DNA of 64,000 nt. Source: Sanderia malayensis. Lineage: Eukaryota; Cnidaria; Scyphozoa; Semaeostomeae; Pelagiidae. Below, one piece after another: positions 13,356 through 29,562 of the stretch (within the stretch, counting starts at the first letter, position 1; each line of letters starts with the position of its first letter). Under the pieces are notes generated by a model. It did no database searches, was not told the DNA's origin, and worked only from the letters and a program-made list of their open reading frames with translations. The stretch covers positions 1,364,001-1,428,000 of the forward strand of contig RQOL01000855.1 in the NCBI GenBank assembly GCA_013076295.1, in the 5' to 3' direction. Made by a program: the position numbers and the translations under genes.

Positions 13356-13447
13356 GTTTCAGCTCTCTAGGATAATTGGTTCAAAAGTTGGTGCCGAGGG
13401 CTGCCTGCAACAAGTGAATTACTTTATGTATACTCCATGAACGTTCA
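13356..13447 (+). repeat. Right boundary repeat of satellite array
   Basis: Direct copy of 10268-10358. Both copies are preceded by the CCTTCTGAT of a satellite unit, so the array begins and ends in hybrid units. Confidence 0.85.
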
Positions 13448-14375
13448 TATTTGGACTTCCTAGCATGAATGCTTGGAGCGCAATCCTCATTTACAGCAAT
13501 GGTAACATTCTTTAATGGACAACTTCATAGTGAACTGACTAATAAGAGTCTGGATACTGCAACCCTTATAAATATTATAGTTTTCTATATTCCTCGTCAC
13601 AAGATGTTTTTATACAAAGAATGTTATGTCTGCTCATCACAGCACGACTAATCGGAAAAGAAACTTTTATGAAAACATTCGCAAACTAAGCCTGAAGTTC
13701 TTGGATTGATACAAGTCTCCAATTAGTTCGTCAATCGAATCGCTCGATATCTGATACCATAGTAAATTCAACCCCTCATAAGTTATTGGGAAGCTATTGG
13801 GGGAAGGGGGGCAATGTGTTCCTTTTTTCAGGACACGGGCACTGGATACGTCTCCTTGTGAAATTGCGCTTTCAATGAAGATTACCAGCCGGCTAAGCTG
13901 TACAAGAAAATAGACTTAGGCATGAAAACCAACAATGCTACGCAGTTATTTGTCGAAGACTAGCAAGCAGGGCGAAACATCTGCTTCAAAAGCCACAATA
14001 ATAGATGGCTGCTTTTACATGCTAATTTATACAAACGGAGAGAAAACTCCTCATAGTTCAACAACAGCTCAACACACCCAACAGCAGGTGATTTTATCAA
14101 AACTTGACAATTCTTTCTAGCTCGCTCGTGTTATACAAATTCAACGAAATCAAAGAGAGTAGAATTGTGTCATTGCTTCGCTTTGCATCCTATTATCACC
14201 GCTGTCTGCAGCAAATTTGCTGCTTGATGTTGTTGAGAGTGTTATCGAATGCTTTCTGAGATGTAAATTGTATAATATAGCGAACAACTGCATAGAATTG
14301 GCTTCTCATCTTGGTTTAAATATGACTTGTTTCGATAAGTTATGAGAAGAAGGAAGAAAGAATATTACAGCAGCC
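13448..14375. other. Intergenic region upstream of DNAJC5
   Basis: Two short plus-strand open frames (about 13469-13651 and 13935-14120) have no recognisable features. I see no exon-like splice signals. It presumably contains the DNAJC5 promoter. Confidence 0.5.
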
Positions 14376-16136
14376 ATGACACACAATCACAAATACGAGA
14401 AAATGCCAGAGCAGCTGGACGACAAGTAAGTTTTTTAGACTGTTATATTTTGCATTTCAAGTGTATTTTCTTTGGGAAACAAGATAAATAAATAAACATT
14501 TCGTATTTTCTTAATCATCCAAGTTTGGCCATATTTTGACGAGTCGTCATTCAATTCAAATTTTCTTCTTCGCGTTGGCTTGCATTATAAAATGGAATAA
14601 AACCCTGATTTTCGAAAGCTTAAAGAGTACAACTGATGTTATTTGAAACAATATGTCTTCCACTGTTGGCTTATATAATTTGCCTCTTGCGTGGTTGTGC
14701 CCCCAAATTCCCAAATTGACCGGATGAGAGGGTCACGCTATAAAAGACTGGTTCGAGTATGACCTCATTACACTCTCAGTGAACATTATGGTTATGGAGG
14801 ACTTCGCAAAAAGGAAGGGCAAAACATGTAGCGAAAACACCATCTCGTAACAGTTCTCCATAAATGCAAGCTTCTTAACTAAATTTAGAGGAATTCGTGA
14901 AGGTCCTACAGCGCTAGCAGATGGCGAAGGACACAAACGAACACCATCATCCGTAAGTTTAATAGTGGCAGGCCTAGTTTGCCGGGATGTCATGGTGTTG
15001 TAATGGAATGTTTTGAATCCTTTACTTCCATATCACTAGATGTAAAATGAGCATGTTTTATCGCCCGTTATTTTTAGAAAAGATGGGGAATCTTTTTATA
15101 CTTTGCTTGGAGTTGACAAGGATGCTACTCCTGATCAGATTAAGAAGGCATATAGAAAGGTTTGGATAAAAATATATAAACTATACTCCTACTAACCTGG
15201 CTTTGCAATGCAGTTTCGTTTTGTTCATTTCTTTTTGGATGTCCATAAACATTGATGTTTTATTTTCTTAGATGGCACTAAAGCATCATCCAGACAAGAA
15301 TCCAAATGACCCTGAAGCAACAGAAAGAGTTAAGAATCTTTTAATATGAAACTCCATTTTAAAACAGTGCATCATCATGCAGACTTATACTTTATCAAAG
15401 TCCAGCCCCGTGGTGCAAGGTACACTATTGAAAACATTTAATATCTTTTTGCAGTTTAAAAACATCAATCATGCAAATGCAATATTGTCAGACCCAAACA
15501 AAAGAGAAATATATGATGCTTATGGAACAATGGGACTTTACATTGCAGAACAATTTGGAGAGGAGGTAACAGATGTTCTTTCATTCCCAGTTAACTCAGT
15601 TAAATAATAATTCAATGCATGCTCTAAGCCCTGCATAATGTAATAATTAACAACTAATGAATCAACTACCGGATGAATAAATCCTGAATATCGTTTTTCC
15701 TTTGAAGAATGTCAAGACATATTTCATACTAAGCAGTGGATGGTGCAAAGGAATAATGATATTCTGTGGAATTATAACTGGATGTTATTGTTGTTGTTGC
15801 TGCTTTTGCTTCTGTTGCAATTTCTGTTGTGGTAAATTCAAACATGTCGTTGAAGAAGAGCAAGAACAATATGATGACATCACAAAATATGACGAAGCAT
15901 CAAGTGAAGATGGTGATAATGAAGCTGTTACTAAGCAGCCGATATCTGAGACAGGTGACAAAGATAAATATGTGCCTGGTAAACCTAGTGAAGAGACAGT
16001 ATTTGCTATGCCACCACCAAATGGTTACAATTCTTTCACTGATGCAAAGTCGTCAGGAAGTAAAGATAGTAAAGAAACTGGTGAAAATCAAAGTGATAGT
16101 GACAAATCTACTCTTACAAAAGAGAATGCTGATTAG
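14376..16136 (+). CDS. DNAJC5: Cysteine string protein (DnaJ subfamily C member 5)
   Basis: Five exons: 14376-14425, 15078-15159, 15272-15328, 15455-15565, 15708-16136, giving 242 residues. The J domain (about 20-85) begins [20 protein letters not shown] and carries the HPD motif (KHHPDKN), which stimulates Hsc70 ATPase. The linker [14 protein letters not shown] is typical of CSP. It leads into a string of 13 cysteines within about 32 residues (about 110-140), the palmitoylated segment that tethers CSP to synaptic or secretory vesicles. The tail is acidic and longer than in the ~200-residue vertebrate protein. The start was chosen at an ATG with an in-frame 17-residue leader whose split Lys codon joins exon 2 in frame. 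A poly(A) signal AATAAA lies at 16176-16181. The family role is chaperoning SNARE proteins on vesicles. Confidence 0.95.
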
Positions 16137-16763
16137 ATTTTTTTAAATAATACCCACTTTTTTTCATTAATAGCTAATAAATCGAGAGCTTGATATATTA
16201 GTCTTATAAGAAGCAAAATATTTCTTAAATATTGTGACTTGTACTCTAATAATTGTAAACAATCCTAATTGTGTTTCCTGGTTTTTGAAGCTTTGGGAAA
16301 ACCAATGAATCATAGTTTTTCAACTAATTTCATTGAAAATCTCCAACCTGCATGATATATTTTCGATTTTTTTTAAGTATACACAATGATTATTTAAATT
16401 GTTTTCATTTGCATTTGAATGTAACCCAATAATTCCATCACCTAGTTGACAAGAAACATAATAATCAACAATAACCGATGAAGGAACTTAATAATAATAG
16501 TTAATGAAAAAATTAATATTTAGAGACTGGTGAAATCTTTTTATTTGATATTTCAAAAGCCTTTCCTCAACAACATTGGTCTTTCACAACAATGACGTCA
16601 TGGAATTTTAGTGCATGTTAAATTTAATTCCGCAACAACAACAACAGCTGGTTGTTTTTGTTTATGTTTATTAATTTTTTGGCTTCGACGCCAAAATTTT
16701 TTTAACAATTGGATTTCCGTTAGCTATAGCAGTTTTTTCTGGACATCGGTTAATTTTTTGAGT
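16137..16763. other. DNAJC5 3' UTR and polyamine oxidase upstream region
   Basis: AT-rich. An open frame extends upstream of the oxidase ATG from about 16611 but has no ATG there, so I treat it as untranslated leader. Confidence 0.6.
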
Positions 16764-18236
16764 ATGAAAGATATTCTTATCATCAGATTGATTTTGTGTG
16801 CCATAATCCTTGGAAAAAATAATGGAGAATTGGGCAGAATGGAGAATAGGCCTAAATTGAAATGTTACGACGTTGATGTTATAATTGCCGGGGCTGGTAT
16901 AAGCGGAATATCAGCTGCAGTAGAGCTTTCAAGAAATCAAATTAATAATTTCATGGTTTTAGAAGGAGATCGCGTAATTGGTGGTAGAATCAAGGAGATG
17001 AAACTTGGTAATATGAATGTTGAAATTGGAGCTAATTGGATTCATGGAACGGCAAACAATCCACTGTATGAAATGGCAAAAAAATACAAAATAAAAGGAG
17101 CAGTTGATGATGATGAATCGATAATATGCAAAGATGAAAACGGAAATGATCGAACAAAGGATTTTGTTGCAATTAGAAGAAAATTGCAAACAATTATTGA
17201 CAAGCCTAATTTTAGAGATGCACATAAATCTTTGAGAGAAGCATTGATTATGAATGGTTGGTTTAATAAAACAATATTGGAAAATATGGCTGAAATAGCA
17301 TTATTTGACTTTATGGTTGCTGTATCACCTAATATCATATCTGCATTACTGGAAAAACCGTCAGTAATAGATTCTTTGCATGATAAGCAATTTTTCATAA
17401 CTGAGAAATCTGGCTTTAAAAAGCTAATTCAAGGAATGGTAGATGAGTTTCTAATTAATTCTACACATAAAATTAAATTGAACCATCTTATAAAGAAGAT
17501 ACATTGGAATGAAAATGGAGTGAGAGTGTTGACTGACAATGGACAAGTTTTTACTGCCAAAGCAATTATTTTGACATTCAGCATCGGAGTTCTTCAGAAA
17601 TCACCAAATCTGTTTGAACCAAAGCTCCCAGCTTGGAAACTAAACTCCTTGCACAAACTCAAAATGGCAACATACACAAAAATCTTTGTCAAATTTCCAC
17701 GTCGATTTTGGGATAATAAGCAGTTTATATTCTATGCAAGTAAAACAAGGGGCTATTATCCAGTTTGGCAAAGTTTAGATGCAAATGAAAGGTTTGACAA
17801 TGTAACAAATACCTTACTTGTGACAGTAACAGAAAATGAATCTGAAAGAATAGAGTCTTTAACAAAAGAAGATGTTATGGAAGAAATAATGAATATCTTG
17901 AGAACATTATACGGTGATAATATTCCATATCCAACAGATATTGTTATACCGAAATGGAACAAGAATGCATTGTTCTATGGCTCATATTCATATTTACCCA
18001 AGAATGTTGTTCATGAAGATTTTGTTGCTCTCAGAGCCTCAGTGGGGCCAATGCATTTTGCTGGTGAAGCATTACATGAAGTGTACCAAGGCTATTTGCA
18101 TGGCGCTTACTTTGAAGGCATCAATAAAGCTAATGACGTGATACAAATGCTCATGGGATACAGAGACATTTCTCAGACAATTTTAGATTATGATTACCAT
18201 GATACATGTCTTAGAGACGCCTGTAATTGTTGTTAA
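16764..18236 (+). CDS. Flavin-containing polyamine oxidase, intronless
   Basis: A single uninterrupted frame of 490 residues. It opens with a hydrophobic leader (MKDILIIRLILCAIIL), suggesting secretion or ER entry. The Rossmann FAD motif VDVIIAGAGISGISAA follows at about 38-53, with GGRI near 77, then GANWIHG, and near the C-terminus MHFAGEALHEVYQGYLHGAY, the flavin-contacting motif of amine oxidases. Family members oxidise spermine, spermidine or their acetyl forms, yielding an aldehyde, an amine and H2O2. The GANWIHG and FAGE...GYLHGAYFEG pattern resembles polyamine oxidases more than monoamine oxidases. The ATG at 16764 was chosen because it gives a signal-like N-terminus; the open frame extends to 16611 without an earlier ATG. 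It is the only long intronless gene in an intron-rich neighbourhood. Substrate is inferred. Confidence 0.85.
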   Translation: MKDILIIRLILCAIILGKNNGELGRMENRPKLKCYDVDVIIAGAGISGISAAVELSRNQINNFMVLEGDRVIGGRIKEMKLGNMNVEIGANWIHGTANNPLYEMAKKYKIKGAVDDDESIICKDENGNDRTKDFVAIRRKLQTIIDKPNFRDAHKSLREALIMNGWFNKTILENMAEIALFDFMVAVSPNIISALLEKPSVIDSLHDKQFFITEKSGFKKLIQGMVDEFLINSTHKIKLNHLIKKIHWNENGVRVLTDNGQVFTAKAIILTFSIGVLQKSPNLFEPKLPAWKLNSLHKLKMATYTKIFVKFPRRFWDNKQFIFYASKTRGYYPVWQSLDANERFDNVTNTLLVTVTENESERIESLTKEDVMEEIMNILRTLYGDNIPYPTDIVIPKWNKNALFYGSYSYLPKNVVHEDFVALRASVGPMHFAGEALHEVYQGYLHGAYFEGINKANDVIQMLMGYRDISQTILDYDYHDTCLRDACNCC

Positions 18237-18995
18237 ATCTAATTTTGTGCTGCTTAATTTTTCTGGCTAGTTTCTATTTCTATTGAGTAATTCATTTTTT
18301 ATTTACGACAGCTTTACAAACATGTGAATTATTTCTTGTCCAAGACCTTTTCTAAGTAGTGTTAACGAGTGATATTAGGCCACAAGTCAACGCCCACCTA
18401 CCACCACACCACGTGGTGGTGAACTCAATATTGGTTTTCACAAATTCTGCAAACTCCAAGGACATGTAAAGCAACATATATTCCAAGAAAATCCCCTGAA
18501 AACTAATTTTACACTGAACTAAAGAGAAATATTGTACTTACGGTGCTTCAATAGTTATAATATCCAATGTTTTCCTGATATTTTTTGCAGCAGCTAAATT
18601 GAAAATATACAAACACCGCTCTTTACGCCCCACAATGCATTGCGCAGTCTCATTGACTGCGGGATGCGAAAATTTCAAGATTTGTGTAACAAGATTAACA
18701 CCAAACAAATGAACAGCAAATTTGTTCAGCAATTTTTTTTAATTGTTGCAAACAAAAATTCTAAGCGTTGGTGTAAAATGTTAAATGGCTATAGATACTT
18801 TAAATTAAAATTTGTAGGATTACGTGTGAATTTGAAAATGCAATATATAAAGACGTAAGAAAAATGTATTAAGCAAATAGATATATTACGATTAATATTC
18901 TTCAGCAGATAATGTCAAACATTTAACGATGTCTCTAATTGATTAAATAAAATAGTAACAAGCTTGAAAAAGAGTACATAAGCAATATTGTGGAA
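18237..18995. other. Convergent intergenic region
   Basis: Between polyamine oxidase and perilipin-like 3' ends. One minus-strand open stretch (about 18541-18732) ends at a good GT donor (plus-strand cttac before 18541), but it lacks an ATG and I could not link it to other exons. Otherwise nothing. Confidence 0.4.
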
Positions 18996-21040
18996 TTATT
19001 TTTTCACCTCGCCCTCAAGCTCGGACATTTCGAGTTCTTCCATGATCTTCACTTCCTCTGCGTTGATAACAGATGGAATGATCCATTGCACTGGACGGGA
19101 AGCAAGAAGGTACTCCGCAACGACTTGAGCAGGAACAACAACAAACGCAACAGCCTTGTCTGCAGCATCAGTGACTTGTGGTTGTGTCTCTTTCAACGAC
19201 GCGTAGTATTTATCAACCATGTCGACAATAGCATGTGGTAGCTCGGTGACGGAATGCGCCTAGCGAAAACGAAATTGGAATATTTTCAAACACGCTTTAT
19301 ACCAAGTAAAAATGATGAGAAAGGAATAAATCATACATTGGAAAGGGAAAATAGCACACAAAAAGCACCACTTAAATCAACATATAGCTAAATAAAATTC
19401 CGCACGTAAGAGCCACTGGGTTAAGAACCTCACTCAGGATAACATCTTTCTCAAAACAATAGATGAAACAATAGCCTATTGTACAATAGGCTAGACAGAA
19501 ATTCCCAGGTTCCTATATTCGGATTTTTATTGCAATTCAAACGAAAATCTTAAACCAAAAAAATCATACAATACCTGAGTGTATGCAAAGACAATTTCTT
19601 TCGTTGAGATAAGAACTTCTCCACTGATTTTCATCGCCTTTGATGGGATGTACATAGTGGTAGTGTAAACCTTGTCCCAAACTTTATTTGCCTCTTCTTT
19701 CAACATTTCATTCGTTTTATGCACATAATCCTCAGTCTCCATCTTCTTCTCAACAGCAAACGTCTTAGCCTCATTTGCTTTGTCTTTCAAGTAGTTTGTT
19801 CCTTGGCCAAGTTTCCTGTTCATCTCTTCCACCCTTTCCTGAGCATAGTGCACCTAAATGTGATTAATTACAATGTTTAATAAACAATCAACTATTGCTA
19901 GCTTTTACAAAACAGATGAATTTGCGTTACAATATACTCACGGCATCAACACCAATCAAAATTGGCTTCATTTGCATCAACTTCCTTGTTCCCCTGTGCT
20001 TGATCTTATCTTTCAAATTTCCAATTCTCGTAACTGCATCTTTGTGTTCATCGCTCTCTTCTCGTTCGAGCTCGGCAACATCTTCCGCGCATGCTCCGTC
20101 AGTTGGAAAGCATATCTCGACCATCAACTCAGACAATGAAATTGCATTCTCAACTTGCTTCGTAGCAATCTGCGCAGGAGCACTCTCTTGTATCTTTCCA
20201 ATGCACGAAGCTGCTTTGGTCTTGATCGCCTCCTTTGTGGACTCCGCAATCTACGAACAGAAGATGCAAGAATAATAAGAAACATTTTCTCCTCCGCAGT
20301 TCCCCCGCAATCGCTATACGAGATTGACTTGGAGTGAGTGTGGTCTAAATGAATGGGATGGGCGTGGTCAAATTGGCATGACAGTCGGGGTCAAGTTTCA
20401 AAGTTCAAAAATTTCATCATGGATAAGACCAGGATAATCCGTCAAGAATTTCGACACTTGTCTGACTCGTGCACAACAAAATGTGTCTGCTTGAACAATA
20501 TTTGGATATCAAAGCTGGATGTGGATTGAGTGTACTTACCTCGCATGGGGTTTTTGTAATAACAGGAAATTTCTTCTCCACTTCAGCCAAGGTTTTTGAT
20601 GCTATTGAATCCAGTGCTGCCCCTTTCAATAAGAAATAATATCAAATGTTATTCAATGATCGTGCTAACTTGTGCTGGTTCTAACAAGAACATGCGTGGG
20701 CCTAAAGCTCTTTGAAATACAAGTGTTACCACATACCTGGATCTTGAACGTCTCCGATAACTGGCTTTGCAGCGGCCAATGCCGTGTTAGTAGCATTGAT
20801 GAGAACAGGCTTGGCTGTAGTGGCAATCGCCTGTGCATAGTATTCACCAGCATCAAAGGCTTTCTTCAAAACATCGTTTCTGTCCTTCAAGGATGAGTAC
20901 ATCGAATAGAGTTGGTTGAGAGACATTGTGTACATCGGAATATCATTCAACCTCTCTTGAAAACTCTTCTCTGAATCATTGCCTTGATTGTGGTTGGCAG
21001 GAAGATCTTTACTAACAGTTCCATCGTGTTCTTCAGCCAT
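18996..21040 (-). CDS. Perilipin-like lipid-droplet protein (PAT family)
   Basis: Five exons in plus coordinates: 20737-21040 (ATG 21040-21038), 20540-20622, 19942-20250, 19575-19853, 18996-19259. They total 412 residues with phases closing exactly. The central part (DPAALDSIASKTLAEVEKKF followed by PVITKTP) matches the PAT-domain pattern of perilipins, a LDxLxxKLPxLxxP-type segment. The remainder is long amphipathic helix with repeated Ala, Lys and Glu, plus a segment like the 11-mer region that binds droplets. Perilipins coat lipid droplets and gate lipase access. No membrane span is visible. It could alternatively be another apolipoprotein-like amphipathic protein; the PAT segment makes perilipin most likely. 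Confidence 0.7.
19383..19530. mobile_element. Degenerate copy of a pogo-like MITE family
   Basis: It shares the core CAATAGATGAAACAATAG and the flanking TAAGAACC and GGTTCCTATAT ends with copies at 34275-34405 and 41981-42128. It lies in the last intron of the perilipin-like gene. The ends are degraded. Confidence 0.6.
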
Positions 21041-21675
21041 TTTTACTCTTAAATTCAGGAAATCTTTCGAATAATTCTGTGTTTGATAACTCAAATGTGT
21101 AGTGTGGCCTATTTTCCTTGCGAAATTTATTTATCAATCGACGAAAATGAACTTTGTACCCATCAGCCTCTCTTTCAGAAAGAAATTAACCAATCACGAT
21201 GGAGGAATGTTACATCATAACAACTTTGAACCGGAAATCTTCTAAATGACATCACCATATTACGTCATTAAAGTTAAATATCGTTTTGAAATAATGACCT
21301 TATGAGCTCTCGTGAGTGTCTGATTCAAAGAATTGTTTGTTTCAAACTTGGTCTGAAATGACCAGTGGGCAAAGTCCAAAAGTCTACTGTTCAAGATTAT
21401 TCTATATAAGCAAAAAACCCCCATCCCAAAATTCCAGGAAACAAATTTTACATTGTGGCGATGCAACAAATAAAAACACAACAAAACTCATTAATTATTT
21501 TGTAATTCGATAGATTATAATTTAAGTGAGTACATAATGCGTATAAACGAATAAAAATACATAAATGAGTAATAAAAGTAAAGTAAAAAGTTTATTACAA
21601 ACATAATCACACATCAAGCAAAATAATACTTTCATATTCTTACAGACGTAATTATTAAAGGGTTTTGCATATTTT
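21041..21675. other. Intergenic region between perilipin-like start and dihydropyrimidinase stop
   Basis: Both flanking genes are on the minus strand. I see no gene here; it should hold the perilipin-like promoter and the dihydropyrimidinase 3' UTR. Confidence 0.5.
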
Positions 21676-26696
<5,021 letters not shown>

Positions 26697-28211
26697 ATTG
26701 CTACACACCAATGAATGAGCAACTGCGCTTGCAATAAGTCTTTCCTTTCGTTGTTGCAACTTCGCTATATTACCATTACGTTCGTCTGTATTGAATGCTA
26801 ACCGCAGAATACTAAGCCGAAAATCATGTTTACGATTCTTTGGTATTCGCCAATGGATTCAATTTGGAAATAGTTATTATTCTAATAGCACACTATGAGT
26901 TTTCATTTCCACAACAGAATATAATACGCACCAATGGCTATCCTTTTTTGCTCTTTGATCTTCAAATTAAATATTAATGAATGGAAAAACCATGGGAAAG
27001 TTGAAATCGTTCAAATCTCCTTCACGGGTGTCCGTCTTGTGCTGTGTCTGAATTTTAGAATAGCGCCTCGGGTGGGAGGGACAATCGCTTGTGGAATAGA
27101 ACGTGGAATTTCATCATATCCCCCCTGGGTCCACATATTCCACCAATGATAAACAATGTGTCTTGGCATATTGTCAGGAGGTTAAGTGCCAGCTTCAAGC
27201 AAGAAGCGAACAGGGGGTATTGTGATATATGATATCGGCAAGGCAGACCCCCAAAAACATTCCCAACGAGATTTGTTGCTTACAAATTTTTCCATCAAAA
27301 TTTCTGATTTTTTAAAAAATTGGCACGCGGCTTAAATTGTCACAGCATGCATTAAACACAATGTATTGAAATAAAAACATTTCCTGTGCATATTTTCAAA
27401 TGATTTGAGGGGAATTAGAAATTAACATAAAAAGAATAAAGTTTGGATAAAGCTTTGTTTTAAGGGAGATAGGCCTTGCAACGTGTCAATAACACTTGCT
27501 GGGGAGCAGAAAGGGGCGGAACTTAGGCCTATTGCCTTTGAAGTCATCTAACATTGTTTTGCAAGCAGATTGCTTAAAAGTCGTCTAATTTATACACAAA
27601 ACTTAAAATAGATTAACCAAGAAAAAATAAAACTTACCATAACTAGATATTCTTTGCGTTACAAATCTGTTGTTTTTTGTGGCGAAGCAAAACAAAACAT
27701 ATAATGCCACGAGTGCCAGAGAGATCGTTTCCAGGCTTCCCAGCCAAGCGAAGTCAGTTTCAAAACTCTGCCAGATTTGGCCAACAGAGATAGCAATTTA
27801 TCAATTTATACGATAAAACTTTCGAAAATTAGCCAAAAATTAGCCAGAATTTCCCTGTTAGCCACAAAGGTTCTGGGACAAGCAGTTTCTAAGCCAGATT
27901 CCCCAAATTTGGCCAAAAAATAGCCAATATGCTAACCCTGCGGCTACTGTGGATATCGTCAATACGTCCCTGGGAATGACGTCACTTGAATATGGCACCC
28001 CTGGGAATCTGCAACTCAACTCCTTTCTTTGTAACTATCTGTCTGCATTGTCAGCAAGTAGGCAGCAAGTCAGCCAAAGTAATGAAACATCACAATGAAA
28101 TAAACAACTCTAGCTCGCATCTTATATATGTTAAAACACAATTACTAGCATTATTACCAAAGTTACCAAAACAGAACATATACAATAAAATATAAAACAG
28201 AAAATGACATC
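26697..28211. other. Long intergenic region between dihydropyrimidinase start and U1C stop
   Basis: About 1.5 kb with no convincing exon. Short repeats of AATTAGCCA and GGCCAAAAA type occur near 27770-27925, suggesting an old mobile-element remnant. The dihydropyrimidinase promoter should be at its left end. Confidence 0.5.
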
Positions 28212-29304
28212 CTACGGCCTGAAGCCCCCTCGACCTGGATTCGATGAAAATTCCATTGACTCATCTTCGAATGGTTCCATAGGTGCTTCACCAGGTGGTG
28301 CTCCAGGTCTGCTACCAAAAAGACCCGGTCTCTCTCCTCTTCCCATTGGTGGCCCTCTACTCCTGCCACCTGGACCATCTCTTGCCATTAGTTCCATTCT
28401 TTCTGGATTGATAAACGAACCGTCTCTTCCCCTACCCATGTTTCGATTTCTGTCTCTTCCATTTGGTTCCAATAATGTCGGAGTTTCCATGAGAGGTCGT
28501 GGTTGATTATTAGGTTGTTGTCCCGGAGGAACTGACATTCCTGGTCTCAACGGCATGCCAGGTGGCATTCCTGCACCTGGTGGCGGAGGCATAGGCATTC
28601 CTGGTGGAACCATCATGCCAGGCATCATCCCTGGAGGTGGCATCATACCTGGGGGCATTCCCATGCCAGGCGGAAGGGGCATTCCAGGGATTATTGGACC
28701 ATTTGGTTGCTTTGTCTTCTCTGCTTGCTTAACTGTAACAAAGGCAAATGATAATGGGTGTAAAAAGCAAAGTTGATGAACATTGAAAGCATGAACAATG
28801 AATAGTTTGATCACTGATATACTAACTTGTTTGATCAATGAGTTGTTGGGCTTGCTCTTCCATCCATGTTGTATAATAAAACTTGACATTATCTTTATGT
28901 TTTCTGCCACTGTTGTGTGTTTTTCTTACTGAAGGCTACAAAATGTGAAATAATCAGTTGTTGTCAAATAAATGTCAACAAAATGAAAACAATGTTTGTT
29001 TGTACATCCTTTGTACCACAAAGCAGGAGTGATCAAAAATGGCATTAGCAACTCACCGAATCATGTGTAAGATATGTATCGCAATAATCACAAAAATATC
29101 TGAAAAAGAAAAGTATTAAATACTATTGTTAGTGAAAAGACCTCGTCTGAACACGAGGTTGGCCTAGGCAAGGCCTATTTTAAATTTCGAACCAAGGACA
29201 GCTGATTACTCAAGTTTCAAGGCTCCCATAGAAAAAATTAAACGAAGAAGATATAATGTAACATACAGTATAAATAAAAACATCTTTGAAACTCACTTTG
29301 GCAT
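28212..29304 (-). CDS. SNRPC: U1 small nuclear ribonucleoprotein C
   Basis: Four exons in plus coordinates: 29297-29304 (an 8-nt ATG exon encoding MPK), 29057-29099, 28827-28935, 28212-28732, giving 226 residues with closed phases. The N-terminal matrin-type C2H2 zinc finger reads [20 protein letters not shown] then HNSGRKHK, almost the family consensus. It is followed by [20 protein letters not shown]1C binds U1 snRNP and stabilises 5' splice-site pairing. The tail has the expected Pro-Gly-Met repeats and then an Arg-Gly-rich extension ([22 protein letters not shown]), making it longer than the ~159-residue vertebrate protein. It is head to head with PINX1, with 258 bases between start codons. 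Confidence 0.96.
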
Positions 29305-29562
29305 TTTTCCAGACGATTATTTCGGGAGTTTTATTACCTCCTCGCCACATGTAGCATCAAGCAATCCACTTCAATTAATCATTTTGAAAGAAAGCTCCTG
29401 CGCAGTATAGGACACAGGGAAACAAACAAACAAGCATGGTCTGGTAAAAACATTTCTTTTTACTTGAGAAGAATGGCAGAGCAGTGCACTGTGTGATTTG
29501 ATCCTTCAAATTGATTAGAAATTGGGAGAGTCTTAGCCTTATAAGACAAGGGAAAAGTAAAG
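29305..29562. promoter_or_regulatory. Likely bidirectional promoter of SNRPC and PINX1
   Basis: 258 bases separate two divergently oriented start codons, so both 5' regulatory regions must lie here or in the genes. No specific motif was identified. Confidence 0.5.

Noticed and set aside
14733..14993. 86-residue minus frame in the DNAJC5 first intron
   Set aside because: No ATG-supported exon structure or domain; possibly an old transposon fragment.
18541..18732. Minus-strand exon of 64 residues ending at a good donor
   Set aside because: It has a plausible donor but no ATG, acceptor partner or recognisable sequence; not enough to call a gene.
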